Source of the DNA: Burkholderia multivorans ATCC BAA-247
GTDB taxonomy: Bacteria > Pseudomonadota > Gammaproteobacteria > Burkholderiales > Burkholderiaceae
DNA length: 64,000 nucleotides
Assembly: GCF_000959525.1 (NCBI RefSeq)
Contig: NZ_CP009831.1
Location: 1,240,001-1,304,000, forward strand
Direction: 5' to 3'
Under the pieces are notes generated by a model that worked only from the letters and a program-made list of their open reading frames with translations, did not search any database and was not told the origin of the DNA. The position numbers and the translations under genes were made by a program. Below are positions 15,217-24,217 of this stretch, piece after piece; the first letter of the stretch is position 1, and the number at the start of each line of letters is the position of its first letter.

Positions 15217-16326
15217 ATGTCTGCCTTGTTCGAACCGTTCAAACTGAAGGATGTCACGTTGCGCAACCGGATCGCGGTGCCGCCGATGTGTCAGTACGTC
15301 GCCGAGGACGGCGTCGTCAACGACTGGCATCACGTGCACCTGGCCGGCATCGCCCGCGGCGGCGCGGGCCTCGTGATCGCCGAGGCGACCGCCGTGTCGC
15401 CGGAAGGCCGCATCACGCCGGGCTGCGCCGGACTCTGGACCGATGCGCAGGCCGAAGCGTTCGCGCCGTCGGTCGCGGCGATCAAGGCCGCGGGCGCGGT
15501 GCCCGGCATCCAGATCGCACATGCGGGCCGCAAGGCGAGCGCGAACCGTCCGTGGGAAGGCGACGACCATATCCCCGAAGGCGATCCGCGCGGCTGGCAG
15601 ACCATCGCGCCGTCGTCCGTGCCGTTCGGCGCGCATCTGCCGAAGGTGCCGCGCGAGATGACGCGCGACGACATCGCGCGCGTGCAGGCCGATTTCGTCG
15701 CGGCGGCCAGGCGTGCGCGCGACATCGGCTTCGAATGGCTCGAACTGCATTTCGCGCACGGCTATCTCGGCCAGAGCTTCTTCTCCGTGCACTCGAACCG
15801 GCGCACCGACGAATACGGCGGCTCGGCCGAGAATCGCGGCCGCTTCCTCGTCGAGACGCTGGCCGCGGTCCGCAAGGTCTGGCCCGAGCATCTGCCGCTG
15901 ACCGCGCGTTTCGGCGTGATCGAATACGACGGCCGCGACGAGGAGACGCTCGCCGAATCGATCGCGCTCACGCAGCGACTGAAGCAGGAAGGGCTCGACA
16001 TGCTGAGCGTGTCGGTCGGCTTCTCGACGCCCGATGCGCAGATTCCGTGGGGCCCGGCGTTCCTCGCGCCGGTCGCCGAGCGCGTGCGCCGCGAAGCGGG
16101 GCTGCCGGTGTCGTCCGCGTGGGGCATCGACACGCCGCAACTGGCGAACCGCGTCGTCGCCGACGAGCAGCTCGATCTCGTGATGGTCGGCCGCGCGCAT
16201 CTGGCCGACCCGCACTGGCCGTACTATGCGGCCAGGCAGCTCGGCGTCGAGCGTCCGTCGTGGACGCTGCCCGCGCCGTATGCACACTGGCTCGAGCGCT
16301 ATCGCGTCGCCGAGAAGGCAGCGTAA
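15217..16326 (+). CDS. Old yellow enzyme, YqjM-type NADPH:flavin ene-reductase
   Basis: 369 residues, a full-length FMN TIM barrel. The class III (YqjM-like) signature Cys25 in PPMCQYVAEDG is present, which tunes the flavin in place of the Thr of classical OYEs. Substrate-anchoring histidines are in IQIAHAGRKAS and the conserved HFAHGYLGQSFFS and NRRTDEYGGSAENRGRF blocks follow. The enzyme reduces activated C=C bonds of quinones, maleimides and nitro compounds. AAAAGGAG lies 6 bases before the ATG, an excellent ribosome-binding site. It is the second gene behind the paired operators and ends at a strong terminator, so the DJ-1-like gene and this one form a bicistronic unit. Confidence 0.95.
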   Translation: MSALFEPFKLKDVTLRNRIAVPPMCQYVAEDGVVNDWHHVHLAGIARGGAGLVIAEATAVSPEGRITPGCAGLWTDAQAEAFAPSVAAIKAAGAVPGIQIAHAGRKASANRPWEGDDHIPEGDPRGWQTIAPSSVPFGAHLPKVPREMTRDDIARVQADFVAAARRARDIGFEWLELHFAHGYLGQSFFSVHSNRRTDEYGGSAENRGRFLVETLAAVRKVWPEHLPLTARFGVIEYDGRDEETLAESIALTQRLKQEGLDMLSVSVGFSTPDAQIPWGPAFLAPVAERVRREAGLPVSSAWGIDTPQLANRVVADEQLDLVMVGRAHLADPHWPYYAARQLGVERPSWTLPAPYAHWLERYRVAEKAA

Positions 16327-16367
16327 GCCCGCGTCGCGCCGCGCCCATGCGCGGCATCGATGGATAG

Positions 16368-16413
16368 AATGGCGGTTCGCGCAGTGAGGTTGCTGCGCGA
16401 ACCGCCATTTTTT
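16368..16413 (+). terminator. Intrinsic terminator after the ene-reductase
   Basis: Perfect 17-bp arms (16368-16384 and 16393-16409) with an eight-base loop, followed directly by T residues to 16413. It isolates the ene-reductase unit from the AI-2E permease gene that begins 18 bases later. Confidence 0.93.
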
Positions 16414-16430
16414 CTTTCGACAGAGGTGCG

Positions 16431-17501
16431 ATGGGCACTCACGTTTCGTCGTCCCGCGATGCGGCCGCGCGGCCGCGCGCGCAACAGATCGCGCGCGCCG
16501 TGCTGTATGCGGCGCTTCTCGCGCTTGCGCTGTGGGTGATCCGCGCATTCATTCCGGCGATCGCCTGGGCCTGCGTGATCGCGATCGCGATGTGGCCGCT
16601 GCTGCAGCGAATCGAGGCGAATGCGCTGCTGCGCAACCGGCCGACGCTGGTCGCGACGATCGTCACGGCGGCCGTGTCGCTGCTGGTCGTGCTGCCGGTC
16701 GCGATCGCGCTCACGCAGGCGATCGTGCAGGCGCACGACCTGCGCGAATGGTTCCAGTCGATCCGCGACAACGGCATTCCGCTGCCGGACGTCGTGAACC
16801 GGCTGCCGTACGGCGCCGCGCAGATCACGCAATGGTGGCAAACCAACCTCGGCCATCCGCTGCATGCGGCCACCGCGATGCACGGCGCGAGCGGCGAGAA
16901 GGTGCTCGCGTTCGGGCGGCAGTTCGGCACGCGCGTCGCGCATGCGGTATTCGAATTCGGCTTCATGCTCGTCACGCTGTTCGTGATCGTGCGCGCCGGA
17001 CACCGGCTGGCCGGCGAACTGCTGCAGGGCGCGCAGCGCGCGTTCGGCCACGACGGCGCGCATCTGATCGAGCGGATGGTCGCCGCGGTGCAGGGCACGG
17101 TCACGGGCCTCGTCGTCGTGGGGCTCGGCGAAGGCGCGCTGCTCGGCGTTGCCTATGCACTCGCCGGCGTCCCGCATGCGGCGCTGCTCGGCGTCGTCAC
17201 CGCCGTCGCCGCGATGCTGCCGTTCTGCGCGCCCCTCGTGTTCTGCGGCGCCGCGCTGTGGCTGTTCGTGCAGGGCGCGACCGCGTGGGCGGTCGTGATC
17301 GCCGTGCTCGGCTTCGTCGTCGTGTTCGTTGCCGAACACTTCGTGCGGCCGATGCTGATCGGCAACTCGGCACGGCTGCCGTTCCTGCTCGTGCTGTTCG
17401 GCATTCTCGGCGGCGCCGAAACGTTCGGCCTCATCGGCCTGTTCGTCGGCCCCGCGCTGATGACGGTGCTGACCGTGCTGTGGGCCGAATGGCGCGCGTA
17501 A
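16431..17501 (+). CDS. AI-2E-family membrane permease
   Basis: 356 residues with about eight membrane segments: one pair near 20-60 (AVLYAALLALALWVIRAFIP), one at 66-95, a soluble loop at about 95-180, then clusters at 180-200 and 225-345 ending in LIGLFVGPALMTVLTVLWAE. This pattern and the late motif LGFVVVFVAEHFVRPMLIGN identify the AI-2E/PerM family, whose members export small molecules or exchange Na+/H+. The signalling role of the founding member is not general. AGAGGTG lies 5 bases before the ATG. It stands alone between a strong terminator and a promoter region for the following lipoprotein. Confidence 0.9.
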   Translation: MGTHVSSSRDAAARPRAQQIARAVLYAALLALALWVIRAFIPAIAWACVIAIAMWPLLQRIEANALLRNRPTLVATIVTAAVSLLVVLPVAIALTQAIVQAHDLREWFQSIRDNGIPLPDVVNRLPYGAAQITQWWQTNLGHPLHAATAMHGASGEKVLAFGRQFGTRVAHAVFEFGFMLVTLFVIVRAGHRLAGELLQGAQRAFGHDGAHLIERMVAAVQGTVTGLVVVGLGEGALLGVAYALAGVPHAALLGVVTAVAAMLPFCAPLVFCGAALWLFVQGATAWAVVIAVLGFVVVFVAEHFVRPMLIGNSARLPFLLVLFGILGGAETFGLIGLFVGPALMTVLTVLWAEWRA

Positions 17502-17621
17502 GCGTTGCATCCGGCACGCCGCGCACACCGAATTCGACATTTCTTTGCGATCCGAACCCCAAAGGTCGAGTAGCATGGGGCTTTCGGTCGCGCCGGCAGG
17601 CGCAGCAGAACTCTTCCCAGC

Positions 17622-17993
17622 ATGCGATTGATCCGGATGTCCCGTCCCGCTGCAACGCTTTCTCTGGCCGCCGGCTGCCTGATGCTGCACGGCTGCGCGT
17701 GGTTCGATGCATGGCTGCCGTTCTCGTATTCGCGGATGCCGGTGCCGAAGGCCGCGTCGCGGCACGGCGCGACGCGCGACACGGTCGTCCACGCCGGCGG
17801 CAATCCGCGCAGCGTGTGGATGGTGCGCAACGGCAGCGGCGTTTGCTACAACTATCTGCTCGAACACGGCGACGAGCGCCGGCCGTACTTCGTCGTGTTC
17901 GATCGCGCCGGCGCGGTCACGCACCACGGCTTCGACACCTGCATGAACGCCGACCGCAGCGGCCGGCTGCAGGCGCGCAACGGCGGCGCGTAG
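17622..17993 (+). CDS. Small lipoprotein of unknown function
   Basis: 123 residues. The N-terminus is a lipoprotein signal with lipobox LHGC and Cys25 as first mature residue. The mature part has GATRDTVVHAGGNPRSVWMV and then alternating hydrophobic strands (VCYNYLLEHG, RRPYFVVFDRAGAVTHHGF), reminiscent of small BamE/OmlA-like two-layer domains, but I cannot assign it to that family with confidence. Two cysteines in the mature part (Cys75 in GVCYN and Cys107 in DTCMN) could form a disulfide in the periplasm. A second in-frame ATG five codons later is possible. No operon partner: the next gene converges 19 bases downstream. Confidence 0.75.
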   Translation: MRLIRMSRPAATLSLAAGCLMLHGCAWFDAWLPFSYSRMPVPKAASRHGATRDTVVHAGGNPRSVWMVRNGSGVCYNYLLEHGDERRPYFVVFDRAGAVTHHGFDTCMNADRSGRLQARNGGA

Positions 17994-18012
17994 CGCTGCG
18001 GCCGCCGGCGCG

Positions 18013-18807
18013 CTAGGCGATCGTGTCGACGACGCCGCCGTCGACGCGCAGCGCCGCGCCCGTCGTCGCCGATGCCTGCGGCGAACACACGTAGACGACC
18101 ATGTTCGCGACTTCCTCGGGCGTCGCGGGCCGCTGAATGATCGAACTCGCGCGATGCTCGCGGACGAAGTCGACCGCGACGTCGTCGACGCTGCGACCGG
18201 TCTGATCGGCCGTCTCCTGCAGCATCGTGCGCACGCCTTCCGACAGCGTCGGCCCCGGCAGCACCGAATTGACGGTCACGCGCGTGCCGGCCGCGAGCTT
18301 CGCGAGACCGCGCGCGATCGACAGCTGGGCCGTCTTCGAGAAGCCGTAATGAATCATGTCGACGGGAATGTTCAGTCCCGACTCCGACGACACGAACACG
18401 ACGCGGCCCCAGTCGCGTTCGAGCATCCCTTTCAGGTAGTGCCGCGCGAGCCGCACGCCCGACATCACGTTCATCTCGAAGTAGTGCGTCCATTCGGCAT
18501 CGTCGATGTCGAAGAACGGCTTCAACCCATAGATGCCCGCATTGTTGACGAGGATGTCGGCGTTCGGCGTGTGCTGCGCGATGCGCGCGGCGCCGGCGGC
18601 GCCGGACAGGTCGGCGGCGACGCCGTCGATAGCCGCGCCGGGCGCGGCCGTGCGCAGGTGGGCGATCGCCGACTGGACCGACGCGTCGCTGCGTCCGTTG
18701 ACGACGACGCGTGCGCCTGCGCGCGCGAGCCCTTCGGCGATGGCGAGTCCGATGCCGGCGGTCGAAGCGGTGACGACCGCGGTCTTGCCTTTCAGATCGA
18801 TGTGCAT
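18013..18807 (-). CDS. Short-chain dehydrogenase/reductase
   Basis: 264 residues of the classical SDR family. The nucleotide-binding turn is TASTAGIGLAI near residues 13-23, the NNAGIYG strand near residue 90, and the catalytic Tyr-x-x-x-Lys is seen as YGFSK, preceded by VSSESG with the active Ser. The ATG at 18807 starts directly on the first beta strand (MHIDLKGKTAVVT). The gene is divergent from an AraC regulator 170 bases away, which probably controls it. The substrate is unknown. The C-terminal GAALRVDGGVV tail is normal for the family. Confidence 0.92.
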   Translation of the reverse strand: MHIDLKGKTAVVTASTAGIGLAIAEGLARAGARVVVNGRSDASVQSAIAHLRTAAPGAAIDGVAADLSGAAGAARIAQHTPNADILVNNAGIYGLKPFFDIDDAEWTHYFEMNVMSGVRLARHYLKGMLERDWGRVVFVSSESGLNIPVDMIHYGFSKTAQLSIARGLAKLAAGTRVTVNSVLPGPTLSEGVRTMLQETADQTGRSVDDVAVDFVREHRASSIIQRPATPEEVANMVVYVCSPQASATTGAALRVDGGVVDTIA

Positions 18808-18977
18808 GAGCGTACCGGAAGAAGAGGGAACGGAGCCGCCGGCGCATGCCGCAGCGGCCGGAGTTCCAAGCTTAGGCGAAACCGCGCGCGCCGGCAGCGA
18901 AGCGATGCGCGCGGCTTGCGCGGTGCGACGCAGTCTTGTACGGTGTGCACTCGTCATTCGCTCCGGGAGGCCGCCGC

Positions 18978-19826
18978 GTGCGCCGTACTACCGTCCGCTC
19001 GTCCACGACGCCGTCGCCGTTCTGGCGCGACGCCGCGCTGCCGTTCATCGAAGCGCGCACCGTCGACGACGGGCGCGAACTCTGCTACGTGAAGCACACG
19101 CACGACACGTTCTCGATCGGCGCGATCGTCGGCGGCACGAGCACGTACGTGAACGGCGCGACGAACCAGCACGTCGGGCGCGGCGTGCTCGTGATCATCG
19201 ATCCGGAGCAGGTGCATGCGTGCAATCCGTACGGGCCCGACAACTGGGCGTACCGGATGGTGTACGTCGACGTGCCGTGGCTCGCGCGGCTGCAGCATTC
19301 GCTCGGCCGCGACGCGAACACGGATTTCCACGGTTTTTCGCCGAAATGGACGCAGCGGCGCGATCTGTTCGCGCAGTTCGGTCGTTTCTACCGGACGCTC
19401 GTCGCGCCCGGCGTCGACGCGCTCGCGAAGGAGAGCGCGGCCGTCACATTCTTCACGCGGCTGCACGGCGCGCTCGACCGCGCTGTGCCCGACGCGCGGC
19501 GCGGGGACGACAACGCGAAGCTCGCGCGGGCGGCCGACTACATCGCCGCGCACTGCCGGCAGCCGCTGACGCTCGACGCGATCTGCGCAGCGGCCGATCT
19601 GTCGCCGTCGTATCTGATCCGCGCGTTCGGCGCGCGCTACGGCATGACGCCACATGCGTTCCTGATCGACCGTCGCGTGCAGTACGGGCGTGCGGAACTG
19701 CGCCGCGGTCGTCCGATCGCCGACGTCGCACTCGACGCCGGTTTCGCCGATCAGGCGCATTTCCAGCGAGCATTCCGTCGGATCGCGGCCGCGACGCCCG
19801 GCCAGTATCGCGGCGCGGCCCGCTGA
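18978..19826 (+). CDS. AraC-family transcriptional regulator
   Basis: 282 residues from a GTG start preceded by GGGAGG at 7 bases. Earlier in-frame starts have no ribosome-binding site and add unlike sequence. An N-terminal cupin-type sensing domain spans about 20-160 (KHTHDTFSIGAIVGGTSTYV; GVLVIIDPEQVHACNPYG) and the C-terminal double HTH about 185-280 (LTLDAICAAADLSPSYLIRA; PIADVALDAGFADQAHFQRA). It is divergent from the SDR gene, and the 170-base spacer is the natural site of control. The ligand is unknown. Confidence 0.92.
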   Translation: MRRTTVRSSTTPSPFWRDAALPFIEARTVDDGRELCYVKHTHDTFSIGAIVGGTSTYVNGATNQHVGRGVLVIIDPEQVHACNPYGPDNWAYRMVYVDVPWLARLQHSLGRDANTDFHGFSPKWTQRRDLFAQFGRFYRTLVAPGVDALAKESAAVTFFTRLHGALDRAVPDARRGDDNAKLARAADYIAAHCRQPLTLDAICAAADLSPSYLIRAFGARYGMTPHAFLIDRRVQYGRAELRRGRPIADVALDAGFADQAHFQRAFRRIAAATPGQYRGAAR

Positions 19827-19860
19827 AGCGCCGCGCGCGCCGCGTGGCGAGGCGTCGCGA

Positions 19861-20448
19861 TTACACGTCGAGCAGATACAACGCGCTTCCCGCCAGCAGC
19901 AACGCCATCAGCCGATTGAATACGCGCATCCGGCGCGCGCTCGCGAGCCGCTGCCGCAGCGACGCGCCCGCATACGCCCAGCAGCCGATCGACGCGAAAC
20001 AGATCACGAGATACAGCGCGGCGAATTGCCAGACCTGCGCGCGATCGCCGTTGGCCGCATACGCGCCCATTGCCGCGACGCACGCGAGCCACGCTTTCGG
20101 ATTGAGCCACTGCATCGCCGCGCCCGACGCCGCGGACGGCCCCGTGACTTTCGTATCGGCCGGCAGCCGGCCGTCGTCGAGTGCGAGGCGCCATGCCATG
20201 TAGAGCAGGAACGCGATACCGGACCAGCGTGTCGCGCTCGTCAGCGCGGGCCAGCGCTCGAGCGCCGCGTGCAGGCCGAGGCCGGTCAGCAGAAACAGCG
20301 CGACGAAACCGAGCGTCGCGCCGGCCGCATAGCGCAGCCCCGCGCGCAGCCCGTGACGCGCGCCCGCGCCGAGCGCGACGATGTTGACCGGACCGGGCGT
20401 GATCGACGAAGCCAGCGCGAACGCGGCCATCGAAACCAGCATGCTCAT
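19861..20448 (-). CDS. LysE-family amino acid/metabolite exporter
   Basis: 195 residues, six predicted membrane helices, beginning with the conserved MSMLVSMAAFALASSITPGP followed by VNIVALGAGARHG, where TPGP is the family hallmark. Members (LysE, RhtB) export amino acids or homoserine lactones. GGAGAG lies 5 bases before the ATG at 20448, which decides the start against an upstream ATG. It lies in the same direction as the two-component system but 96 bases after its stop, so cotranscription is possible. No Lrp or LysG gene accompanies this copy, unlike the second LysE gene at 34002. Confidence 0.9.
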   Translation of the reverse strand: MSMLVSMAAFALASSITPGPVNIVALGAGARHGLRAGLRYAAGATLGFVALFLLTGLGLHAALERWPALTSATRWSGIAFLLYMAWRLALDDGRLPADTKVTGPSAASGAAMQWLNPKAWLACVAAMGAYAANGDRAQVWQFAALYLVICFASIGCWAYAGASLRQRLASARRMRVFNRLMALLLAGSALYLLDV

Positions 20449-20544
20449 CGAATCTCTCCATGCGAATGTCGGAACTCGCATCGAGAGTAAGCATGCGGCG
20501 CGCGCGCGTATTGAAGAAAACTGCCGTCGGCGCGTCGCGCGAAC

Positions 20545-22002
20545 TCAGTGCGCCGCGCGCGACGGGCGCGCGTGCGGCAGCGTCGCCGACGCCGGGTGGC
20601 CGGATGCGTCGTGCGCGCGCGCCGGTGTGTCGGCGGAAGGTTGTGCGCACACCGAGAAGCCGAACGTATTGACGCCGTCGGCGCACGTGACGAACACGCT
20701 GCCGCCGTGCATTTCGGCGACGGCCTTCACGATCGACAGCCCGAGCCCATGATTTTCCATGCTGTTCGCACGCGCTTCCTCGAGCCGGTAGAAACGCTCG
20801 AACACATGCGCGCGCCGCGCGGGATCGATCGGCTCGCCGGGGTTCGCGACCGATACGTCGACGAGCGTGTCGCGCGGCGCGATCGTCACGTGCAGCGTCG
20901 CGCCGGGCGCCGAATGCTGGATCGCGTTGATCAGCAGGTTCGTCATCGCGCGCCGGAACAGCGACGGATCGACGGCCGCACGCGCGTCGCCGTGCAGTTC
21001 GGCGCGCAGTTGCGCTTCGTCGAGCGGGATTTCGAGGAAGTCGAGCATCCGCTGCACCTCGTGCGCGAGCGACACGTATTTCAGATCGGTCGCGCGTTCG
21101 CCGCGGTCGCTGCGCGACAGGAACAGCATGTCGTTGATGATCACGCGCAAGCGCTCGAATTCCTCGAGATTCGACTGCAGCGTCTGGCGCAGCCGGTCGG
21201 CGGAACGGTCGCGGCTCGTCAGCGCGACCTGCGTCTGGCCGATCAGGATGCTGACCGGCGTGCGCAGCTCGTGCGCGACGTCCGCGTTGAATGCTTCGAG
21301 CCGCTCGTAGGTCTGCTGGATGCGCTCGAGCGCGCCGTTGAACGAGGCGGCCAGTTCGCGCAGCTCGGCCGGCAGCGCGTCGGTCTGCAGTCGCTGCCGG
21401 CGGTTCGCGACGCTGACGGCCGCCGCGTCCTGCGACAGCCGGTCGAGAGGCGCGAGCCCGAAGCGCGCGACCGCGCGGCTCAGCATCAGCGTGAGGACGG
21501 TCGCGGTCGCGATCAGCGCGGCGAGCGTCCAGCCGAAGCGGCGCAGCATCCGCTGCGTGCGCTCGCACGAACTCGCGACGATCAGCTTCAGCGTCGGTCG
21601 CGCGCCGCTACCGGCCACCGTGACGGTTTTCGTCATGACGTCGTAGCTGCTGTCGTTGAGCGCGTAGCGCTGGAACGCGCCGAGCGGTGCGCCGACCGGC
21701 ACGCCGTCGACGGGGCGGCCGAAGCGGAAGTCCGGATTCGGCGTGTCGACCTGATAGCGCGTCGAGCCGTCGGGCGGCTCGAGGTCGGCCAGCTTCTCCT
21801 TCATCAGCCGGCCGCGTTCGGGCGTGAGCGCATGCGACACGATCATTTCGGCGACCTTCGCGCGCGTGTCGAGCGTCGCGCGCAGCTCGGCGAACAGCTG
21901 GCGCTCCATCATCACGAACAACCCGCAGCCGACGAGCGTAAACACGAGCAGCGACACGATGCCGAACATCGTCGACAGCCGCAGCGCGATCGAGCGTTTC
22001 AT
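20545..22002 (-). CDS. Heavy-metal-type sensor histidine kinase (IrlS/CusS-like)
   Basis: 485 residues. TM1 at about 8-32, a periplasmic sensing domain of about 120 residues, TM2 at about 155-176, HAMP at about 177-230, then the phosphoacceptor helix with His244 in FNADVAHELRTPVS and an ATPase domain with NLLINAIQHSAPG, HVFERFYR and ENHGLGLSIVKAVAEMHGG. The architecture is that of CusS/IrlS kinases, which sense Cu, Ag, Zn or Cd in the periplasm. The ATG overlaps the stop of the response regulator by four bases (ATGA), so the two are translationally coupled. It is the last gene of the five-gene RND operon. A 40-residue Ala/His/Pro-rich tail after the ATPase domain is unusual in length. Confidence 0.93.
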   Translation of the reverse strand: MKRSIALRLSTMFGIVSLLVFTLVGCGLFVMMERQLFAELRATLDTRAKVAEMIVSHALTPERGRLMKEKLADLEPPDGSTRYQVDTPNPDFRFGRPVDGVPVGAPLGAFQRYALNDSSYDVMTKTVTVAGSGARPTLKLIVASSCERTQRMLRRFGWTLAALIATATVLTLMLSRAVARFGLAPLDRLSQDAAAVSVANRRQRLQTDALPAELRELAASFNGALERIQQTYERLEAFNADVAHELRTPVSILIGQTQVALTSRDRSADRLRQTLQSNLEEFERLRVIINDMLFLSRSDRGERATDLKYVSLAHEVQRMLDFLEIPLDEAQLRAELHGDARAAVDPSLFRRAMTNLLINAIQHSAPGATLHVTIAPRDTLVDVSVANPGEPIDPARRAHVFERFYRLEEARANSMENHGLGLSIVKAVAEMHGGSVFVTCADGVNTFGFSVCAQPSADTPARAHDASGHPASATLPHARPSRAAH

Positions 22003-22697
22003 GTGCGCTTCTCCGCGTCGCCGCCGTCGTCGCGCGCTTCGAGCACGTAGCCCATGCCGCGAATCGTATGCAGCAGCTTCTCCGGGAACGGGCCGTCGAG
22101 CTTCGCGCGCAGCCGCTTGATCGCGGTTTCGACGACGTTTGCGTTGCTGTCGAAGTTCACGTCCCAGACGAGCTCGGCGATCGTCGTCTTCGACAGCACC
22201 TCGCCGCTGCGCCGCGCGAGCACGCCGAGCAGCTGGAATTCCTGCGCGGTCAGATCGAGCCGCGTGCCGTCGCGCGTCGCGCGGCGGCCGATCAGGTCGA
22301 CACGTAGGTCCCCGATCGAGATCAGCGTCGATTCCTGCACGCGCGCGCGACGCGTCAATGCGCGCAGCCGCTCGATCAGTTCGAGGAACGAGAACGGCTT
22401 GGTCAGATAGTCGTCGGCGCCGCCGCGCAGCCCGCGTACGCGGTCGTCGACGCGGTCGCGCGCGGTCAGCATGATGACGGGCGTCTGCTTCTGCGCGCGC
22501 AAGGCGCGCAGCACGCCGAAGCCGTCGAGCTTCGGCAGCATCACGTCGAGCACGACCACGTCGTAGTCGAACTCGACCGCCTTCCAGGCACCGTCCTCGC
22601 CGTCGAGCGCGGTATCGACGACCCAGCCTTCCTCGGTCAGTCCGCTCTTCAGATATTCGACGACTTTCGGTTCGTCTTCGATGATCAGTACTTTCAT
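21999..22697 (-). CDS. OmpR-family response regulator (IrlR/CusR-like)
   Basis: 232 residues. Receiver domain 1-115 with acidic pocket IIEDEP, phosphorylatable Asp51 in VVVLDVMLPKLDGFG, and MLTARD with the following conserved Lys in YLTKPFSF. C-terminal winged helix 130-225 with DLTAQEFQLLGVLARRSGEV and the end TIRGMGYVLEAR. This set matches heavy-metal response regulators. It begins 11 bases after the outer-membrane factor gene and overlaps the kinase by four bases, so it is cotranscribed with the pump it presumably controls. That makes a positive autoregulatory loop likely. Confidence 0.95.
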   Translation of the reverse strand: MKVLIIEDEPKVVEYLKSGLTEEGWVVDTALDGEDGAWKAVEFDYDVVVLDVMLPKLDGFGVLRALRAQKQTPVIMLTARDRVDDRVRGLRGGADDYLTKPFSFLELIERLRALTRRARVQESTLISIGDLRVDLIGRRATRDGTRLDLTAQEFQLLGVLARRSGEVLSKTTIAELVWDVNFDSNANVVETAIKRLRAKLDGPFPEKLLHTIRGMGYVLEARDDGGDAEKRT

Positions 22698-22708
22698 GTT
22701 CGGATCCG

Positions 22709-24217
22709 TTATCGCGTGACCGCTGACGGGCGCGTGCCGGCGGCGTCCGCGGCCGCCATGTCGGAGGAGGCAGCGGCCGCGCCGTTCCAGCCGCCGCCGA
22801 GCGCCTTCGCGAGAAAGACCACGAGCGCCGCGCGCTGCCCCTGGATCTGCACGGCCTGCCGCTCGCTCGTCAGCAACTGCTGTTCGGCCGTCAGCACGTC
22901 GATGAAGGGCGCGAGCCCGCCCGCGTAGCGGTCCTGCGCGAGCGACACGAGCCGGCGCGCGTCGTCGACGGCGGCGGACGCCTGCTGCGCGGCGTCGGCG
23001 AGCACCGACAGCCCGGTCACCGCATTTTGCACCTCCTCGAACGCGGTGAGCACCGTCTGCCGATAGTTGGCCTGCGCGGCGACGTAGCCGGCCTGCGCGA
23101 AATCGACGCCGGCCCTCAGCTTGCCGCCTGCGAACAGCGACTCGCTCGCCGACGCGCCGATCGACCACAGCAGCGCCGGCACCGTGAACAGACCGGAGAA
23201 GCGCGTCGCGTCCCAGCCGATGTCGGGCGACAGCGCGATGCGTGGAAAATACGCGGCGCGCGCGATGCCGATCTGCGCGTTGGCGGCGGCCATCGCGCGC
23301 TCGGCCGACGCGACGTCCGGGCGCCGCTCCAGCAGATCGCTCGGGATGCCGGTCGGCAGCGCGGGCGCATTGATCGGCACCACGCGCGGCGGCAGCGAGA
23401 ACGCAGGCGCCGGTGTGCCGACGAGCGTCGCGATCGCGGTTTCGACCTGCGCGCGCTGCCGTGCCAGCAACTGCGCCTGCGTGCGCGTCGCGTCGAGCTG
23501 CGCGCGCTGCTGCAGCAGGTCGAGGCCCGACACCGCACCGAGATCGTGGCGCGCGCTCACATAGTCGAGCGCCTTCTGCTGCAGCGCGATCGAGCGCTGC
23601 ACGACGTCGATCTCCGCGTCGAGCTCGCGCAGCGCGAAATAGCTCGACGCGAGATCGGCGCTCAGCACGACGCGCGCGTTCGCGAAATCGTCGCGCGCCT
23701 GGTCGGTATTCGCCTCGGCGGCCTCGACCGTGCGCCGCACGCGGCCGAACAGGTCGAGCTCGTAGCTGACGCTCGCGCCGATCTGGATGTCGTTCTGCAC
23801 CGTCGATACGTTCTGCGTCGCGTAGTTCGTCTGCGGCCTATCGGCCGAGATGCGAAAGCGCTGGCCGCTCGCGTTCAGCGAGACGGCCGGATATTGCGCG
23901 GACGCGACCGATGCGAGCGTGGCCTTCGCCTGGTCGTAGCGCGCGGCGACGGCCTTCAGGTTCTGGTTGTTGCGCTGCGCCTCGGCTTCGAGCGCGTCGA
24001 GCTGCGGATCGCCGAATGCGGTCCACCAGGTCGCGTCGAGCGGCGCGCGCGCCGGCGCGGCCGGATGCCAGTACGCGTCGGCCGGATCGACGTGCCACGC
24101 GGCCGGCGTGTCGACCGCGGGCCGCCGGTAGTCGGGACCGACCGTGCAGCCGGCGAGGGCGGCCGCCGCCGCGATCGCGCAGGCGGCGACGGCGCGGCGC
24201 GGGCCGGTCGCGATCAC
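22709..24217 (-). CDS. NodT-family outer-membrane efflux lipoprotein (TolC-like channel)
   Basis: 502 residues. Lipoprotein signal with lipobox LAGC and Cys24, followed by TVGPDYRRP, the usual NodT/OprM start. Two OEP repeats: about 75-265 (QNLKAVAARYDQAKATLASV; VSYELDLFGRVRRTVEAAEA) and about 290-470 (LLERRPDVASAERAMAAANA; AGYVAAQANYRQTVLTAFEE). It forms the trimeric exit duct of the tripartite pump. Its ATG overlaps the stop of the adaptor gene by four bases. The 30-residue C-terminal tail is Ala-rich and probably disordered. Confidence 0.95.
   Translation of the reverse strand: MIATGPRRAVAACAIAAAAALAGCTVGPDYRRPAVDTPAAWHVDPADAYWHPAAPARAPLDATWWTAFGDPQLDALEAEAQRNNQNLKAVAARYDQAKATLASVASAQYPAVSLNASGQRFRISADRPQTNYATQNVSTVQNDIQIGASVSYELDLFGRVRRTVEAAEANTDQARDDFANARVVLSADLASSYFALRELDAEIDVVQRSIALQQKALDYVSARHDLGAVSGLDLLQQRAQLDATRTQAQLLARQRAQVETAIATLVGTPAPAFSLPPRVVPINAPALPTGIPSDLLERRPDVASAERAMAAANAQIGIARAAYFPRIALSPDIGWDATRFSGLFTVPALLWSIGASASESLFAGGKLRAGVDFAQAGYVAAQANYRQTVLTAFEEVQNAVTGLSVLADAAQQASAAVDDARRLVSLAQDRYAGGLAPFIDVLTAEQQLLTSERQAVQIQGQRAALVVFLAKALGGGWNGAAAASSDMAAADAAGTRPSAVTR

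Noticed and set aside
18957-18977. Possible earlier start of the AraC regulator
   Set aside because: No ribosome-binding site precedes it and the GTG at 18978 has GGGAGG at the proper distance.
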